A DNA stretch of 64,000 nucleotides, from NCBI RefSeq assembly GCF_009742725.1, contig NZ_WPHG01000001.1:398501-462500 (forward strand), given 5' to 3'. Made by a program: the position numbers and the translations under genes. This DNA comes from Nitratireductor arenosus (GTDB lineage: Bacteria > Pseudomonadota > Alphaproteobacteria > Rhizobiales > Rhizobiaceae). Below are positions 16,423-25,595 of the stretch, piece after piece. How positions within the stretch are numbered: position 1 is the stretch's first letter; every line of letters starts with the position of its first letter. The notes beneath the pieces were generated by a model. That model was not told where the DNA came from. It did no database searches and worked only from the letters and a program-made list of their open reading frames with translations.

Positions 16423-17735
16423 CGCCGATCGAAATCGGAATCGCCTCGGTCAGCGTGATGCTGGTTCTGATCTATCTCGGCATTCATGTCCCGTTTGTCC
16501 TGGCAATGACATCCTTTGTCGGCGTGTGGCTGATCCGCGACAATTTTCAGGTCGCTGTCTACATGCTGTCGCAAGCCGCGGCACAGAGCATCTCTGACTA
16601 TATTTTTGCTGTCATTCCGCTGTTTGTGCTGATGGGCATGCTCGTCAGCGCGGCGGATCTGGGGCGCGACAGCTACTACGTCGCCAATCGTCTGCTGCGC
16701 AAACTGCCCGGCGGGCTTGGGGTCGCGACGGTCGCGGCCAACACCGTTTTTGCCTCCATCACGGGCGTCACGATCGCCTCGGCGGCGGTGTTCTCGCGCA
16801 TCGCCGTGCCGGAGATGCTCCGCTTCGGCTACGACCGGCGCTTTGCCGTCGGCACGGTCGCGGGAAGCTCGGTCCTCGGCATGCTGATCCCGCCGAGCAT
16901 CCTGCTCATCGTCTATGCGATCGTCGCCGAGCAATCGGTGGGGGACATGTTTTTGGCCGGCATCGGGCCCGGCCTGCTGCTTGCCGTGTTTTTCTCGCTG
17001 GGGATATTCGTCACTGCCTTGCTCTTTCCCAAGGCGGTCGGCGGTGGCGGCACGGCACCCGACCCCGCTGACGAGGACGACCTCACCCTCCGCGAATTCC
17101 TGGAAAAGATGGGACCCACTCTGGTGCTGGTCATCGCCGTTCTCGGCGGGATCTATGGCGGCATCTTCACGCCGACCGAGGCCGGAGCCGTCGGCGCGGC
17201 GCTCGCGCTGGCCGCCGCACTGCTGCGGCGCAAGCTGAATTGGCGCATCCTCTGGGATATCCTGATCGAGACCGGCTATATCAGCTCCTCGATCCTGTTC
17301 ATGGTGATCTCGGCGACGATGTATTCGCGTATGCTGGGCATTTCCGGACTTCCCACCCAGATCAGCACGCTGGTTTCCGGGCTCGACGCAAGTTACTTCG
17401 TCGTGCTTTTGATCTTTGTCGGTATCGCGCTCGTGCTGGGCACGATAATCGATTCAGTGTCGATCCTGCTGATCACGGTACCGCTCTTCATCCCGCTGCT
17501 GCAGCCTTACGACATCAGCCTGGTGTGGTTCGGCATCGTCGCCATCATGGCGATCGAGATCGGGTTGCTGACGCCTCCCTTCGGCATGTCATGTTATGTG
17601 GTGCGAAGTACGCTCACCAATTACGACGTGACGCTGGAGGATGTCTTCCTCGGCGCGTTTCCCTTCGCGCTGGTGATGCTGCTGGTGACCGCCCTGCTGA
17701 TCGTCTTCCCGCAGATCGTGCTGGTCTTCGTCTGA
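16419..17735 (+). CDS. TRAP transporter large permease (DctM family)
   Basis: A 438-residue membrane protein with about 12 hydrophobic segments, the transport-active subunit. The ATG at 16419 overlaps the DctQ stop codon. Family features include GVTIASAAVFSRIAVPEM, LIPPSILLIVYAIVAEQS, and LGTIIDSVSILLITVPLFIP near the C-terminus, followed by LTPPFGMSCYVV. The same frame is open upstream inside the DctQ gene, but that part is a shadow. This is the last plus-strand gene of the acid-uptake block; a minus-strand acyl-CoA dehydrogenase gene converges on it, with about 190 bases between them. Confidence 0.92.
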   Translation: MTPIEIGIASVSVMLVLIYLGIHVPFVLAMTSFVGVWLIRDNFQVAVYMLSQAAAQSISDYIFAVIPLFVLMGMLVSAADLGRDSYYVANRLLRKLPGGLGVATVAANTVFASITGVTIASAAVFSRIAVPEMLRFGYDRRFAVGTVAGSSVLGMLIPPSILLIVYAIVAEQSVGDMFLAGIGPGLLLAVFFSLGIFVTALLFPKAVGGGGTAPDPADEDDLTLREFLEKMGPTLVLVIAVLGGIYGGIFTPTEAGAVGAALALAAALLRRKLNWRILWDILIETGYISSSILFMVISATMYSRMLGISGLPTQISTLVSGLDASYFVVLLIFVGIALVLGTIIDSVSILLITVPLFIPLLQPYDISLVWFGIVAIMAIEIGLLTPPFGMSCYVVRSTLTNYDVTLEDVFLGAFPFALVMLLVTALLIVFPQIVLVFV

Positions 17736-17928
17736 CCAGCCGTCGCGATGCACAGACCCGGCCGGGCGCTGCTGGTTGCCAGGGGTGCGCGCGCCCGCTC
17801 CGGCCACGCACGGGCGCCGCGCCTGATGGCTTGATGGCGCGGCCGGAGGTGCGTGGCGCCTGGTCGCTTGGAACCGCTCACCCCCGAAGCGGCTGCCCTT
17901 TCAAGATCGCGGTTCGGGCAGCGACGTC

Positions 17929-19137
17929 TCAGTCGCCGGCAACGTCCCATTGCCAGAAGTCGCGCCCTTCCTTGTCGAGATTGCGCTCGAGCACCATTTT
18001 GTGGACCTCGTCCGCCCCGTCCACCAGCCGCGCCTGGCGTGCATAGCGGTAGATCCATTCCAGCGGCGTATCGGCCGAATAGCCGCGCGCGCCGTTGATC
18101 TGGATCGCGGTGTCGGCGGCCTTGTGGAGCAGGTTGGCCACATGCACCTTCGCCATCGAAACCTCCTTGCGCGCGAAGTTTCCGCGATCGAGCTCCCACG
18201 CGGCCTTCATGACCAAAAGCCGCCCGACCTCGATCTGCATGGCAAGGTCGCCCAGCATCAGCCTGATGCTCTCGCGCCGAGACAGGCGTTCGCCGAACGC
18301 GAAACGCTCCGCCGCGTAGGTGCGGGCGATCTCGACCGACCGCTTTGCAAGGCCGAGCCAGCGCATGCAATGGGTCAGCCGCGCCGGACCGAGACGCATC
18401 TGGGTCAGTTTCAGCCCGTCGCCTTCTTCAAGCAGGACGTTCTCGGCGGGAATCTCCAGATCATCGAACACCATCTCGCAATGGCCGCCATGTTCCTCCG
18501 GTCCCATGATCGGGATGCGTCGCTCGATCCGCCAGCCCGGCTGGTCCTTATCGAAAAGAAACGCTGTCAGCCCCCGGCGCGGATCGTCCGAAGTGCGCGC
18601 GATCAGGATGAAATGCTGGGCATCCGCCGCACCGGTGATGAACCATTTGCGGCCGCGCACCACGTATCGGTCGCCCGTGCGCCTGGCCTCGGTCAGCATC
18701 ATCGAAGGATCGGAGCCGCTGCCGGGATGCGGCTCGGTCATCGCGAAGGCGGAACGGACCTTGCCCTCCATGATCGGCTGCAGCCAGCGCTCCTTCTGCC
18801 GTTCCGTCGCCGCCTGTTCGAGCACCATCATATTGCCATCGTCGGGCGCCGCCGAATTGAACACGACCGGCCCGAAAATCGAGCGGTTCATCTCCTCGTA
18901 GCAGACGGCCATACCGACCTTGTCCAGTCCGGCGCCGCCGGTTTCGGGCCGCAATTGCAGGCACCACAGGCCTTCCGAACGGGCCTTGGCGCGCAGCGGC
19001 TCGAGACGGTCGAGCCGGATATTGCCATGCGCATCGTAGGCGGCCCGATCGGCCTCCACCGGGAGTATCTCGCTTTCCACGAAACGGGCGATGTTGGCGC
19101 GAAGCGTATCCACGCGGGGCGAAATGGTGAAATCCAT
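17929..19137 (-). CDS. Acyl-CoA dehydrogenase (ACAD10/11-like)
   Basis: A 402-residue flavoprotein. AMTEPHPGSGSDPSMM and RKWFITGAADAQHFI are the flavin-binding segments. The C-terminal RLVDGADEVHKMVLERNL carries Asp where medium-chain dehydrogenases have the catalytic Glu, as is common in the ACAD10/11 group; these can take unusual hydroxylated or branched acyl-CoA substrates. It is the final gene of the long minus-strand operon that begins with the LacI-controlled ABC transporter, and starts eleven bases after the preceding SDR gene, with AGGGACAG as ribosome site. It differs clearly from the dehydrogenase at 12278-13441. Confidence 0.9.
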   Translation of the reverse strand: MDFTISPRVDTLRANIARFVESEILPVEADRAAYDAHGNIRLDRLEPLRAKARSEGLWCLQLRPETGGAGLDKVGMAVCYEEMNRSIFGPVVFNSAAPDDGNMMVLEQAATERQKERWLQPIMEGKVRSAFAMTEPHPGSGSDPSMMLTEARRTGDRYVVRGRKWFITGAADAQHFILIARTSDDPRRGLTAFLFDKDQPGWRIERRIPIMGPEEHGGHCEMVFDDLEIPAENVLLEEGDGLKLTQMRLGPARLTHCMRWLGLAKRSVEIARTYAAERFAFGERLSRRESIRLMLGDLAMQIEVGRLLVMKAAWELDRGNFARKEVSMAKVHVANLLHKAADTAIQINGARGYSADTPLEWIYRYARQARLVDGADEVHKMVLERNLDKEGRDFWQWDVAGD

Positions 19138-19148
19138 ATATGCTGTCC

Positions 19149-19931
19149 CTAAAGGGACGAGACGAGATGGCCGCCATCGACCACGATCTCGGTTCCCGTC
19201 ATGAAGCTGCTTGCCTCGGAGGCAAGCAGCAATAATGGACCATCAAGATCCTCGAACTTGCCCAGCCTGCGCTGCGGCACCCGGCGGACCAGGGCCCGCC
19301 CGGCATCGGTGGCGAAGAAATCCCGATTGAGGTCGGTCTCGATATAACCCGGGCACAGTGCATTGACGCGAATGCCGTAGCGCGACCATTCCAGCGCCAA
19401 CGATCTCGTCATGTGCATGACGCCGGCCTTGGCGGCCGAATAGGCGGCCACGTTGCCGGCCACCCGCAATCCCAGGATCGACGCGACATTGACGATGCTG
19501 CCGCCGATGCCGGCCGCGATCATCCGACCGGCCGCGGCCTGGGCGACCCTGAAGACGCCCGACAGATTCGTGTCGATGACACCTTGCCAATCGGCAGCGG
19601 AGGTTTGCAATGCCGGGGCGTTGTGAGCGATGCCCGCATTGTTGATCACGATATCGAACGGGGGGCTCTCACAGGAAAACGCGGCTGCGACCGACCCCGC
19701 ATCGGTGACGTCCAGCAGCACGACATCGACGCTGCCGCCCGCGCCGGCGATCATCGAGGCCGTCTCCTCAAGTGCCGGAAGCCGCCGCGCGGCCAGCGTC
19801 ACGCGCGCCCCGGCGCGCGCGAGCACGACCGCGAAATGCCGCCCCAGCCCCGACGACGCCCCGGTGACGATGGCATGCCTGCCGGACAGATCGGCGCTCA
19901 GCACGGCCCCGCTCCGCAGGAATGGTCGCAT
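19149..19931 (-). CDS. Short-chain dehydrogenase/reductase
   Basis: A 260-residue classical SDR. The cofactor motif TGASSGLG, the NNAGIAH segment, the catalytic Tyr and Lys in YSAAKAG, and PGYIETDLN after the active site are all present. The Arg and Leu residues following the cofactor motif do not settle NAD or NADP preference. It lies between the alpha/beta hydrolase and acyl-CoA dehydrogenase genes of the LacI-controlled operon, so oxidation of a hydroxyl (perhaps a 3-hydroxyacyl intermediate or ring alcohol) is the likely role. It is one of three SDRs in this operon. Confidence 0.88.
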   Translation of the reverse strand: MRPFLRSGAVLSADLSGRHAIVTGASSGLGRHFAVVLARAGARVTLAARRLPALEETASMIAGAGGSVDVVLLDVTDAGSVAAAFSCESPPFDIVINNAGIAHNAPALQTSAADWQGVIDTNLSGVFRVAQAAAGRMIAAGIGGSIVNVASILGLRVAGNVAAYSAAKAGVMHMTRSLALEWSRYGIRVNALCPGYIETDLNRDFFATDAGRALVRRVPQRRLGKFEDLDGPLLLLASEASSFMTGTEIVVDGGHLVSSL

Positions 19932-20017
19932 CCGGAGCCACTATGTCCACCGTTCATTGTTGGCCTCCTCGCCAATTGCCCGGCCGGCCGCGCAAGCGCG
20001 CGACCGGCCGTCGTTCA

Positions 20018-20935
20018 TCACGGCTGCAAGGTCTCGACGAACCATTCGGTCGCCATCTCGGCGGCCTTCTCGACCTTCGATTTGTCGGAGTAGAGCGTCA
20101 TATGCGACGTGTGGGGAAGCACTTCGAGCTTCTTCCTGTTTGTTGGAATCCGATTGAAGGCATCGATCTCCAGGTCCCACAGCGTCAGGTCGTCGCCTTC
20201 CGCCACGATCATCAGCGTCGGCGTATTGTAGATGCGTTTCACAAACGGTCCGACATCATAGTTCAACAGCAGGTCGACCGATTCAACCGTGCTGCTGTTC
20301 TGGTAGAGCGGCGCCTCGTTTTCCTTGATCGCCATGAAGGTCCGCACGGTCTCCGGGAAAGGCCATGACGAAATCTCCTCGGCGGAGTTTTCGGTGGCGT
20401 GTGGGAGATAGAGCCGCTCGCCGGGCTTTTCATAGCGCAGCGTGCGGTCCTTCAAGATCAGATCCCACAACGCCCGATACTCCATCGTTCCGTGAACACG
20501 CCGCATGTTCTCGTAACCGTCGACGACGGGGATCTGGCTGACGATGGCGCGCACCCGCGGATCGGTCGCCGCGAGAATGAGCGCATGCCCGCCCGAATAG
20601 GAAATACCCCATACGCCGAGCCGGTCCGGGTCGACGAGTTCGTGGCGCTCGAGGAAGCTCAGCGCGTTCTGGTAGTCGCGAATCTGCGCCCACGGATCCA
20701 GATGCTGGCGGTCGTCGCCGTCGCTGACACCGAGATTGCGGTAGTCGAACACCAGCGCGTTGATGCCCGCACTGGCGAAAGCCTGCGCGTAGACCGGCAT
20801 CACGATCTCGCGCACGTAGCACCAGCCCCCGGCCAGCACGACGGCGGGCGAGCGCCGGTTTTCATCGCCGACATACAACCAGCCGCGGACGGTTTCGCCC
20901 TCGGACTGAAACTCGACATCGAGCCGCTTGACCAT
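20018..20935 (-). CDS. Alpha/beta hydrolase, paralogue of the 8085-8999 protein
   Basis: A 305-residue protein starting at ATG 20935, after AGGAGAGG. Segments shared with the protein at 8085-8999 include LAGGWCY, FDYRNLGVS, RQHLDPWAQI and the nucleophile elbow GISYSGG (Ser112), followed by VPVVDGYENMRR-type sequence. Probable acid and base are the Asp in EGDDLTLWD and the His in PHTSHMTLY. The same enzyme type next to E1 genes in both clusters suggests a linked reaction, such as ester or C-C bond hydrolysis before or after the thiamine step. It begins 64 bases after the fused E1 gene. Confidence 0.85.
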   Translation of the reverse strand: MVKRLDVEFQSEGETVRGWLYVGDENRRSPAVVLAGGWCYVREIVMPVYAQAFASAGINALVFDYRNLGVSDGDDRQHLDPWAQIRDYQNALSFLERHELVDPDRLGVWGISYSGGHALILAATDPRVRAIVSQIPVVDGYENMRRVHGTMEYRALWDLILKDRTLRYEKPGERLYLPHATENSAEEISSWPFPETVRTFMAIKENEAPLYQNSSTVESVDLLLNYDVGPFVKRIYNTPTLMIVAEGDDLTLWDLEIDAFNRIPTNRKKLEVLPHTSHMTLYSDKSKVEKAAEMATEWFVETLQP

Positions 20936-20999
20936 TCTTCCTCTCCTACGTTGATTTTCACTCGATTGCGGATGATCGCCCACCGCAGCGACGGACGCG

Positions 21000-23033
21000 T
21001 TATGTTCGGTAACAGACCGCGCGGGCGGCTTCGGCGATCCGCGCGGCATTGGGAATGAGTTCGCGCTCCAGTGCCGCATTGTACGGCATCGGCACCTCGT
21101 CCATGCCGATCCGGGCCACCGGCGCATCCAGATAGTCGAACGCCTGTTCCATGATCTGGGCCGAGATTTCCGCGCCGCTGCCATATGATTTCCATCCCTC
21201 GTGCACGACGACGCATCGGTTGGTCTTGCGCACCGAGGCGATGATCGTGTCCATGTCGAGCGGGCGCAGCGTGCGCGGATCGATCACTTCGGCCCCGATG
21301 CCTTCCCGTTCCAGCGTACGCGCCGCCGACAGGGCGGCGGAGACCATCGCCATTGTCGCCACCACGGTTACGTCGGCGCCGACGCGCTTGATATCGGCCT
21401 TGCCGATCGGCAGCGTGTAATAGGCTTCCGGCACCTCGCCATTGCTGCGCTGGTAAAGCAGCTTGTGTTCGATGAAGACGACCGGATTGTTGTCGCGGAT
21501 CGCGGCCGCGAGCAGGCCCTTGGCATCGTATGGATCCGATGGCGCGATCACCGTCAGTCCGGGAATATGGGCGAACCAGCTTTCCAACGATTGCGAGTGC
21601 TGCGCCGCCAGCCGGATGCCGCCACCCTGGGGACCACGCACCACCAGCGGGACGCCGATCTCGCCGCCGAGCATGAAGCGCAGTTTCGCCGCCTGATTGA
21701 CGATCGCATCCATCATATGGGTGATGAAATCGAAGAACTGGACCTCGACCACCGGGCGCAAGCCGGTGAGCGCGGCGCCGACGGCGGCATTGATGATCGC
21801 GTTCTCCGAAATCGGCGTGTCGCGTACCCGTTTCGGGCCGAACGTTTCGAGCAGCCCCGCCGAGCACTGGAACAGGCCGCCGATCCGGCCGACATCCTCG
21901 CCGAGCAGGATGACGCGATCGTCCAGCTCCATCGATTGATGCATCGCTTCGCGGATCGCCTCGACATAGCTGAGCGGCCGGGCAGCCGGGTCCGCCGGTT
22001 CGACGACCGCCAAGGCGGGCATCTGCACTGCTGGCCACAGGATCTCCCGGGTGGGTTCTGGCGCACCAAGTGCCTTCGACACCGCCTGGTCGAGTTCTTC
22101 GTCGGCCGCGGCGCGAATCCGGGCGAGCGCTGCCTCGCCCACCTGCCTCTGCGCGAGGAGCCCGGCGGCGTGGACAACCGGATCGCGGTCGCGCCGCCAG
22201 GCCTCTTCCTCCGCGCCGGAGCGATATGAGGGAAGGTTGGAGCGCATGGAATGATCGCCCCAGCGATAGGTCATGCCCTCGATCAGGCTCGGGCCCTGAC
22301 CATCGCGCGCGCGCAAGACGGCGGCCCCCACTGAATCCATGACAGCTGTCACGTCGTTGCCGTCGATCGTCTCGCCGGGCATGCCGTAGGCGGCCGCGCG
22401 CGCCGATATCTGCGCAACCGACGACGCGTCGCCGACACCCAGCGACAGCCCATACTGATTGTTCTCGCACAAAAAGATCACCGGCAGCTTCCACAAAGCG
22501 GCCAGATTGAGCGCTTCGTGGAAAATACCCTCATTGGCCGCGCCGTCGCCGAAAAAGGCGACGCAGACCTGCCTGGTTCCGCGTATCCGCGCCGACAGAC
22601 CGGCCCCGGTGCCGATGCCGATCCCCGCCCCGACGATGCCGTTGGCGCCAAGGATGCCCCGGTCGATGGCGGCGATATGCATCGACCCGCCGAGCCCGTG
22701 ACCGTACCCGGTCGCACGCCCCAAAAGTTCGGCCATCATCCGTTCGGTGTCCGCCCCCTTGGCGATGCAGTGTCCATGGCCCCGATGATGCGACACGACG
22801 TAATCATCGGGCTCAAGCACCGCGCAGGCGCCGACGGCGATGGCCTCCTGCCCCACGCAGGAATGCGCCGTACCCTTGATGTCGCCGGATTCGAAAAGCG
22901 CCTCGGCGCGCTCCTCGAATCCGCGTATGCGCACCATGTCGGCGTAGCAGCGCCGCAGCACCGCCGTATCCGGGGCCGGAAGCGGCGGAAGCTGCGACGC
23001 GCCATCGCCATGTCGACGCGTGTCCAGGGTCAT
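21000..23033 (-). CDS. Fused E1 alpha-beta thiamine-diphosphate dehydrogenase component
   Basis: A single 677-residue chain holding both halves of a heterotetrameric E1. Residues about 20-330 are E1 alpha-like, with HRGHGHCIAKG, GGSMHIAAID and the ThDP motif GDGAANEG; residues about 345-677 are E1 beta-like, with VILLGEDVGRIGG, RVRDTPISE and EVIDPRTLRPLDMD. A proline- and alanine-rich linker joins them. The ATG at 23033 overlaps the stop of the SDR upstream (ATGA). The operon holds no lipoyl, E2 or E3 gene, so it may share the lone lipoyl protein at 5828-6067, or work as a ketone-cleaving enzyme. Its separate-subunit paralogues are at 6064-8021. Confidence 0.9.
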   Translation of the reverse strand: MTLDTRRHGDGASQLPPLPAPDTAVLRRCYADMVRIRGFEERAEALFESGDIKGTAHSCVGQEAIAVGACAVLEPDDYVVSHHRGHGHCIAKGADTERMMAELLGRATGYGHGLGGSMHIAAIDRGILGANGIVGAGIGIGTGAGLSARIRGTRQVCVAFFGDGAANEGIFHEALNLAALWKLPVIFLCENNQYGLSLGVGDASSVAQISARAAAYGMPGETIDGNDVTAVMDSVGAAVLRARDGQGPSLIEGMTYRWGDHSMRSNLPSYRSGAEEEAWRRDRDPVVHAAGLLAQRQVGEAALARIRAAADEELDQAVSKALGAPEPTREILWPAVQMPALAVVEPADPAARPLSYVEAIREAMHQSMELDDRVILLGEDVGRIGGLFQCSAGLLETFGPKRVRDTPISENAIINAAVGAALTGLRPVVEVQFFDFITHMMDAIVNQAAKLRFMLGGEIGVPLVVRGPQGGGIRLAAQHSQSLESWFAHIPGLTVIAPSDPYDAKGLLAAAIRDNNPVVFIEHKLLYQRSNGEVPEAYYTLPIGKADIKRVGADVTVVATMAMVSAALSAARTLEREGIGAEVIDPRTLRPLDMDTIIASVRKTNRCVVVHEGWKSYGSGAEISAQIMEQAFDYLDAPVARIGMDEVPMPYNAALERELIPNAARIAEAARAVCYRT

Positions 23034-23803
23034 GAGAACAGGCAGCCGCCATTCACGTCGATCGTCGCTCCGGTGATGTATTTGCTGTCCGGGCCGGCCA
23101 GGAAATTGATCGCATCGGCGATTTCGGACGGATCGGCGGCGCGACCCAGCGGGATCTTGTCCCACTCGATCTTTTTCATCGCCTCGAAGCTGATGTCGCG
23201 CTTTTGCGCCTCCTCGGTCAGCGCATCGAGGTGCATGCTGGTGGCGACGTTGCCCGGCGCGACGGTGTTGACGCGGATCTTGTCCTTGGCCAGTTCGTCG
23301 GCCGCCGTATGGGTCAGCGAGATCAGGCCCGCCTTGGACGCGCAATAGGCGCCGAAGAACCCATGCCCGCTCTTGCCGTACCAGCTCGACACGGTGACGA
23401 TCGCCGCGCCGTCGGCGGCTTTGAGCGCCGGTATGAAATTTTTCATCAAAAGCATGTTGGCGCGCAGATTGACGTTGAAGACGCGGTCCCATTCGGCGAT
23501 CGCGAGCGTCTCGATCGCCCCGACCTCCTGCAGGACGCCGGCAACCAGGGCGAGCAGCTTGAGCGGCGCGCCGATTTCGGCCACCGCGGCATCGATCCCG
23601 CCATAGGTGGCCGGATCGGTGATGTCGGCGGCAACGCCGAGGACGCGCTGTCCGGAACCGACCTCCATCGAGGCGGCCAGGTTGCGGATCGACGGCTCGC
23701 GATCCACCAGCACCAGCGACCAGCCCTCCTTCACCAGGCGCTCGGCGGTGGCGCGACCAATGCCTCCGGCCGCGCCGGTCAGAACACCCGTGCGCGCGCT
23801 CAT
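23030..23803 (-). CDS. Short-chain dehydrogenase/reductase
   Basis: A 257-residue SDR. The cofactor motif is TGAAGGIG; the usual NNAG is altered to VAGV; the catalytic Tyr and Lys lie in AYCASKAG; and the C-terminus keeps ITGATIDVNGG. It starts at an ATG overlapping the stop of the SDR gene before it and ends by overlapping the fused E1 gene start. Two adjacent SDRs leading into an E1 gene suggest stepwise oxidation of a diol or polyol to a ketone or diketone that the thiamine enzyme then cleaves; this order is inference from gene arrangement. Confidence 0.88.
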   Translation of the reverse strand: MSARTGVLTGAAGGIGRATAERLVKEGWSLVLVDREPSIRNLAASMEVGSGQRVLGVAADITDPATYGGIDAAVAEIGAPLKLLALVAGVLQEVGAIETLAIAEWDRVFNVNLRANMLLMKNFIPALKAADGAAIVTVSSWYGKSGHGFFGAYCASKAGLISLTHTAADELAKDKIRVNTVAPGNVATSMHLDALTEEAQKRDISFEAMKKIEWDKIPLGRAADPSEIADAINFLAGPDSKYITGATIDVNGGCLFS

Positions 23804-24585
23804 TGCAGCACCATCCCGCCATCGATCAGCACCACCTGTCCGGTCATGTAGTCCGATTGCGCAGACCACAGGAAGCGCACGGTGCCGACCACGTCGGACG
23901 GCTTGGCCACGCGACCCAGCAGGATCTGGTCGGCAAGCGCGCCCATGGCCTCGCCCGGCGCGGAGCTCGCGCCCATCGCGAGAAGGTCCGCGTCGAGCTT
24001 TTCCCATAGCGGCGTGTCGACCACGCCCGGACCGAACGCGTTGACGGTAATGCCCTTGCCGGCGAGCGCGCGCGCTCCCGCCTGCGTCAGGCTGATCACC
24101 GCGGCCTTGCTGGCCGAATAGGGCGCGAAATCGGGAAAACCGGTCCGGCCGGCGATCGAGGCGGTGTTGATGATCTTGCCTTTGACGCCGTCCTCGATCA
24201 TCGCCTTGGCCGCCTCCTGCGTGCCGATCAGCACGCCGAGCGAATTGACGTTGAGGATGGCGTTCCAGGTTTCCTCGCTGGCCTCCAGGAAAGGCTCGGG
24301 CTTGTTGAAACCGGCATTGTTGATCATCACGTTGATCGATCCGAAATGCTTGCGGCAGGTGGCGACCGCGGCGGCCACGTCGGCGCGCTTGGTGACATCG
24401 GTCCTGGCGAACGCCACGCGATCGCCGTGTTCCTTGGCCAGTTCTTCGACGGTGCGGGCGCCCACCTCGGGGTCGACATCCGCGATGACCACGCCGAAAC
24501 CGTCCTCCAGCAGGCCTTTCGCGAGTTCGCGTCCGATGCCTCGCGCCGCGCCGGTCACGACGGCGCCTCCTTTGCTGTCGCTCAT
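23800..24585 (-). CDS. Short-chain dehydrogenase/reductase (acetoin/diacetyl reductase-like group)
   Basis: A 261-residue classical SDR starting at ATG 24585 after GGAGG. It has TGAARGIG, the NNAGFNKPEPF segment, the Ser in NTASIAG, and YSASKAAV with the catalytic Tyr and Lys; the C-terminus is TGQVVLIDGGM. The pattern with FAPYSASKAAVISLTQ and GPGVVDTPLWE resembles acetoin/diacetyl and polyol dehydrogenases. It directly follows the second ABC permease gene (five-base gap) and overlaps the next SDR gene. Along with that SDR and the fused E1 it forms the catabolic core of the operon. Confidence 0.88.
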   Translation of the reverse strand: MSDSKGGAVVTGAARGIGRELAKGLLEDGFGVVIADVDPEVGARTVEELAKEHGDRVAFARTDVTKRADVAAAVATCRKHFGSINVMINNAGFNKPEPFLEASEETWNAILNVNSLGVLIGTQEAAKAMIEDGVKGKIINTASIAGRTGFPDFAPYSASKAAVISLTQAGARALAGKGITVNAFGPGVVDTPLWEKLDADLLAMGASSAPGEAMGALADQILLGRVAKPSDVVGTVRFLWSAQSDYMTGQVVLIDGGMVLQ

Positions 24586-24590
24586 GGGTA

Positions 24591-25595
24591 TCAACCTCCG
24601 TTGGTATGGGTGGATGGGTTTTGAAGGGCGGCGGCGCGCGACCTGGCCGCCCCCGACTGCCGCCGCCGCCCGAGACCGTAGTCGAGCAGCAGCATGGCGA
24701 GCAGGATGCCCCCGACCGCGATGCTCTCGAACGATCCTGGAATGCCGCCGAGCGCGACCGCTGAAGAAATAAGCCGGATGATCAGCGCCCCGAGAAGAAC
24801 GTTGACGACCGTTCCCCGCCCGCCCTCGAGCGGAATACCGCCAACCACCGCCACGGTGATGCCGGCAAGCAGGAAGCTTTCGAAACCGAGGCCGGAGGCC
24901 GAACCGGACCGCAGCGCGGCCAGAATGCCGGCCGCCGCGCCCAGCATCGCCGAGCCGGCGAAGGCGGCCATATAGACCCGCGCGGTGGAAACGCCCGATC
25001 CCCGCGCGCGTTCGGGATTGCCGCCGACGGCGTACATCGACAGGCCCAGCTTGGTATGGCGCAAGGCCAGACCGACACAGCCGATCGCCACCAGGCAGAT
25101 GATGCCCATCAGGGTAAGAGGGCCCCATTGCGCCACCAGGCCGTCGGATACCCAGAACATCTCGAACGGCAGGATGGCGGGACGATCCGGGGTCATCACC
25201 AGCGCGAGCCCGCGCAGCGCGATCAGCATGCAGACCGTCAGCACGAGCGAATTCACCCCGGTCCGGTCGATCACATAGCCGATCACCGCGCCGTAGAGAC
25301 CGGCCATCACCAACGCGACCACGATGCCGAGGGGCAGCGAGTCGCCGGCCAACGACAGCGCCATGATGGCGGCGACGGCGGCGACCGAGGCCACCGCGAG
25401 ATCGAGCTGGCCGACGATCATCGTCAGCATGATCCCGGTTCCCACCAGGCCGATCAGGCCGACATTCTCGATCACCGACGAGGCGTTGGCGAGCGACAGG
25501 AAGCCCGGGATCGACGAGGACAGTCCGATGAGCAGCGTTACCAAAATGGCGATACGCACCTGGAAGCCGGTGTTCATCCGCAAGAAGCCCTTCAT
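24591..25595 (-). CDS. ABC transporter permease, ribose (CUT2) type
   Basis: A 334-residue membrane protein of the RbsC/branched sugar permease family with about nine to ten hydrophobic segments. Characteristic stretches are GIMLTMIVGQLDLAVASVAA, the AVGGNPERARGSGVS loop that contacts the ATPase, and GITVAVVGGIPLEGGRGTVV. It overlaps the preceding permease gene by ATGA, so the two permeases are likely a heterodimer. The C-terminal 25 residues are polar and basic. The SDR gene follows five bases later, tying transport to catabolism. Confidence 0.9.
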   Translation of the reverse strand: MKGFLRMNTGFQVRIAILVTLLIGLSSSIPGFLSLANASSVIENVGLIGLVGTGIMLTMIVGQLDLAVASVAAVAAIMALSLAGDSLPLGIVVALVMAGLYGAVIGYVIDRTGVNSLVLTVCMLIALRGLALVMTPDRPAILPFEMFWVSDGLVAQWGPLTLMGIICLVAIGCVGLALRHTKLGLSMYAVGGNPERARGSGVSTARVYMAAFAGSAMLGAAAGILAALRSGSASGLGFESFLLAGITVAVVGGIPLEGGRGTVVNVLLGALIIRLISSAVALGGIPGSFESIAVGGILLAMLLLDYGLGRRRQSGAARSRAAALQNPSTHTNGG

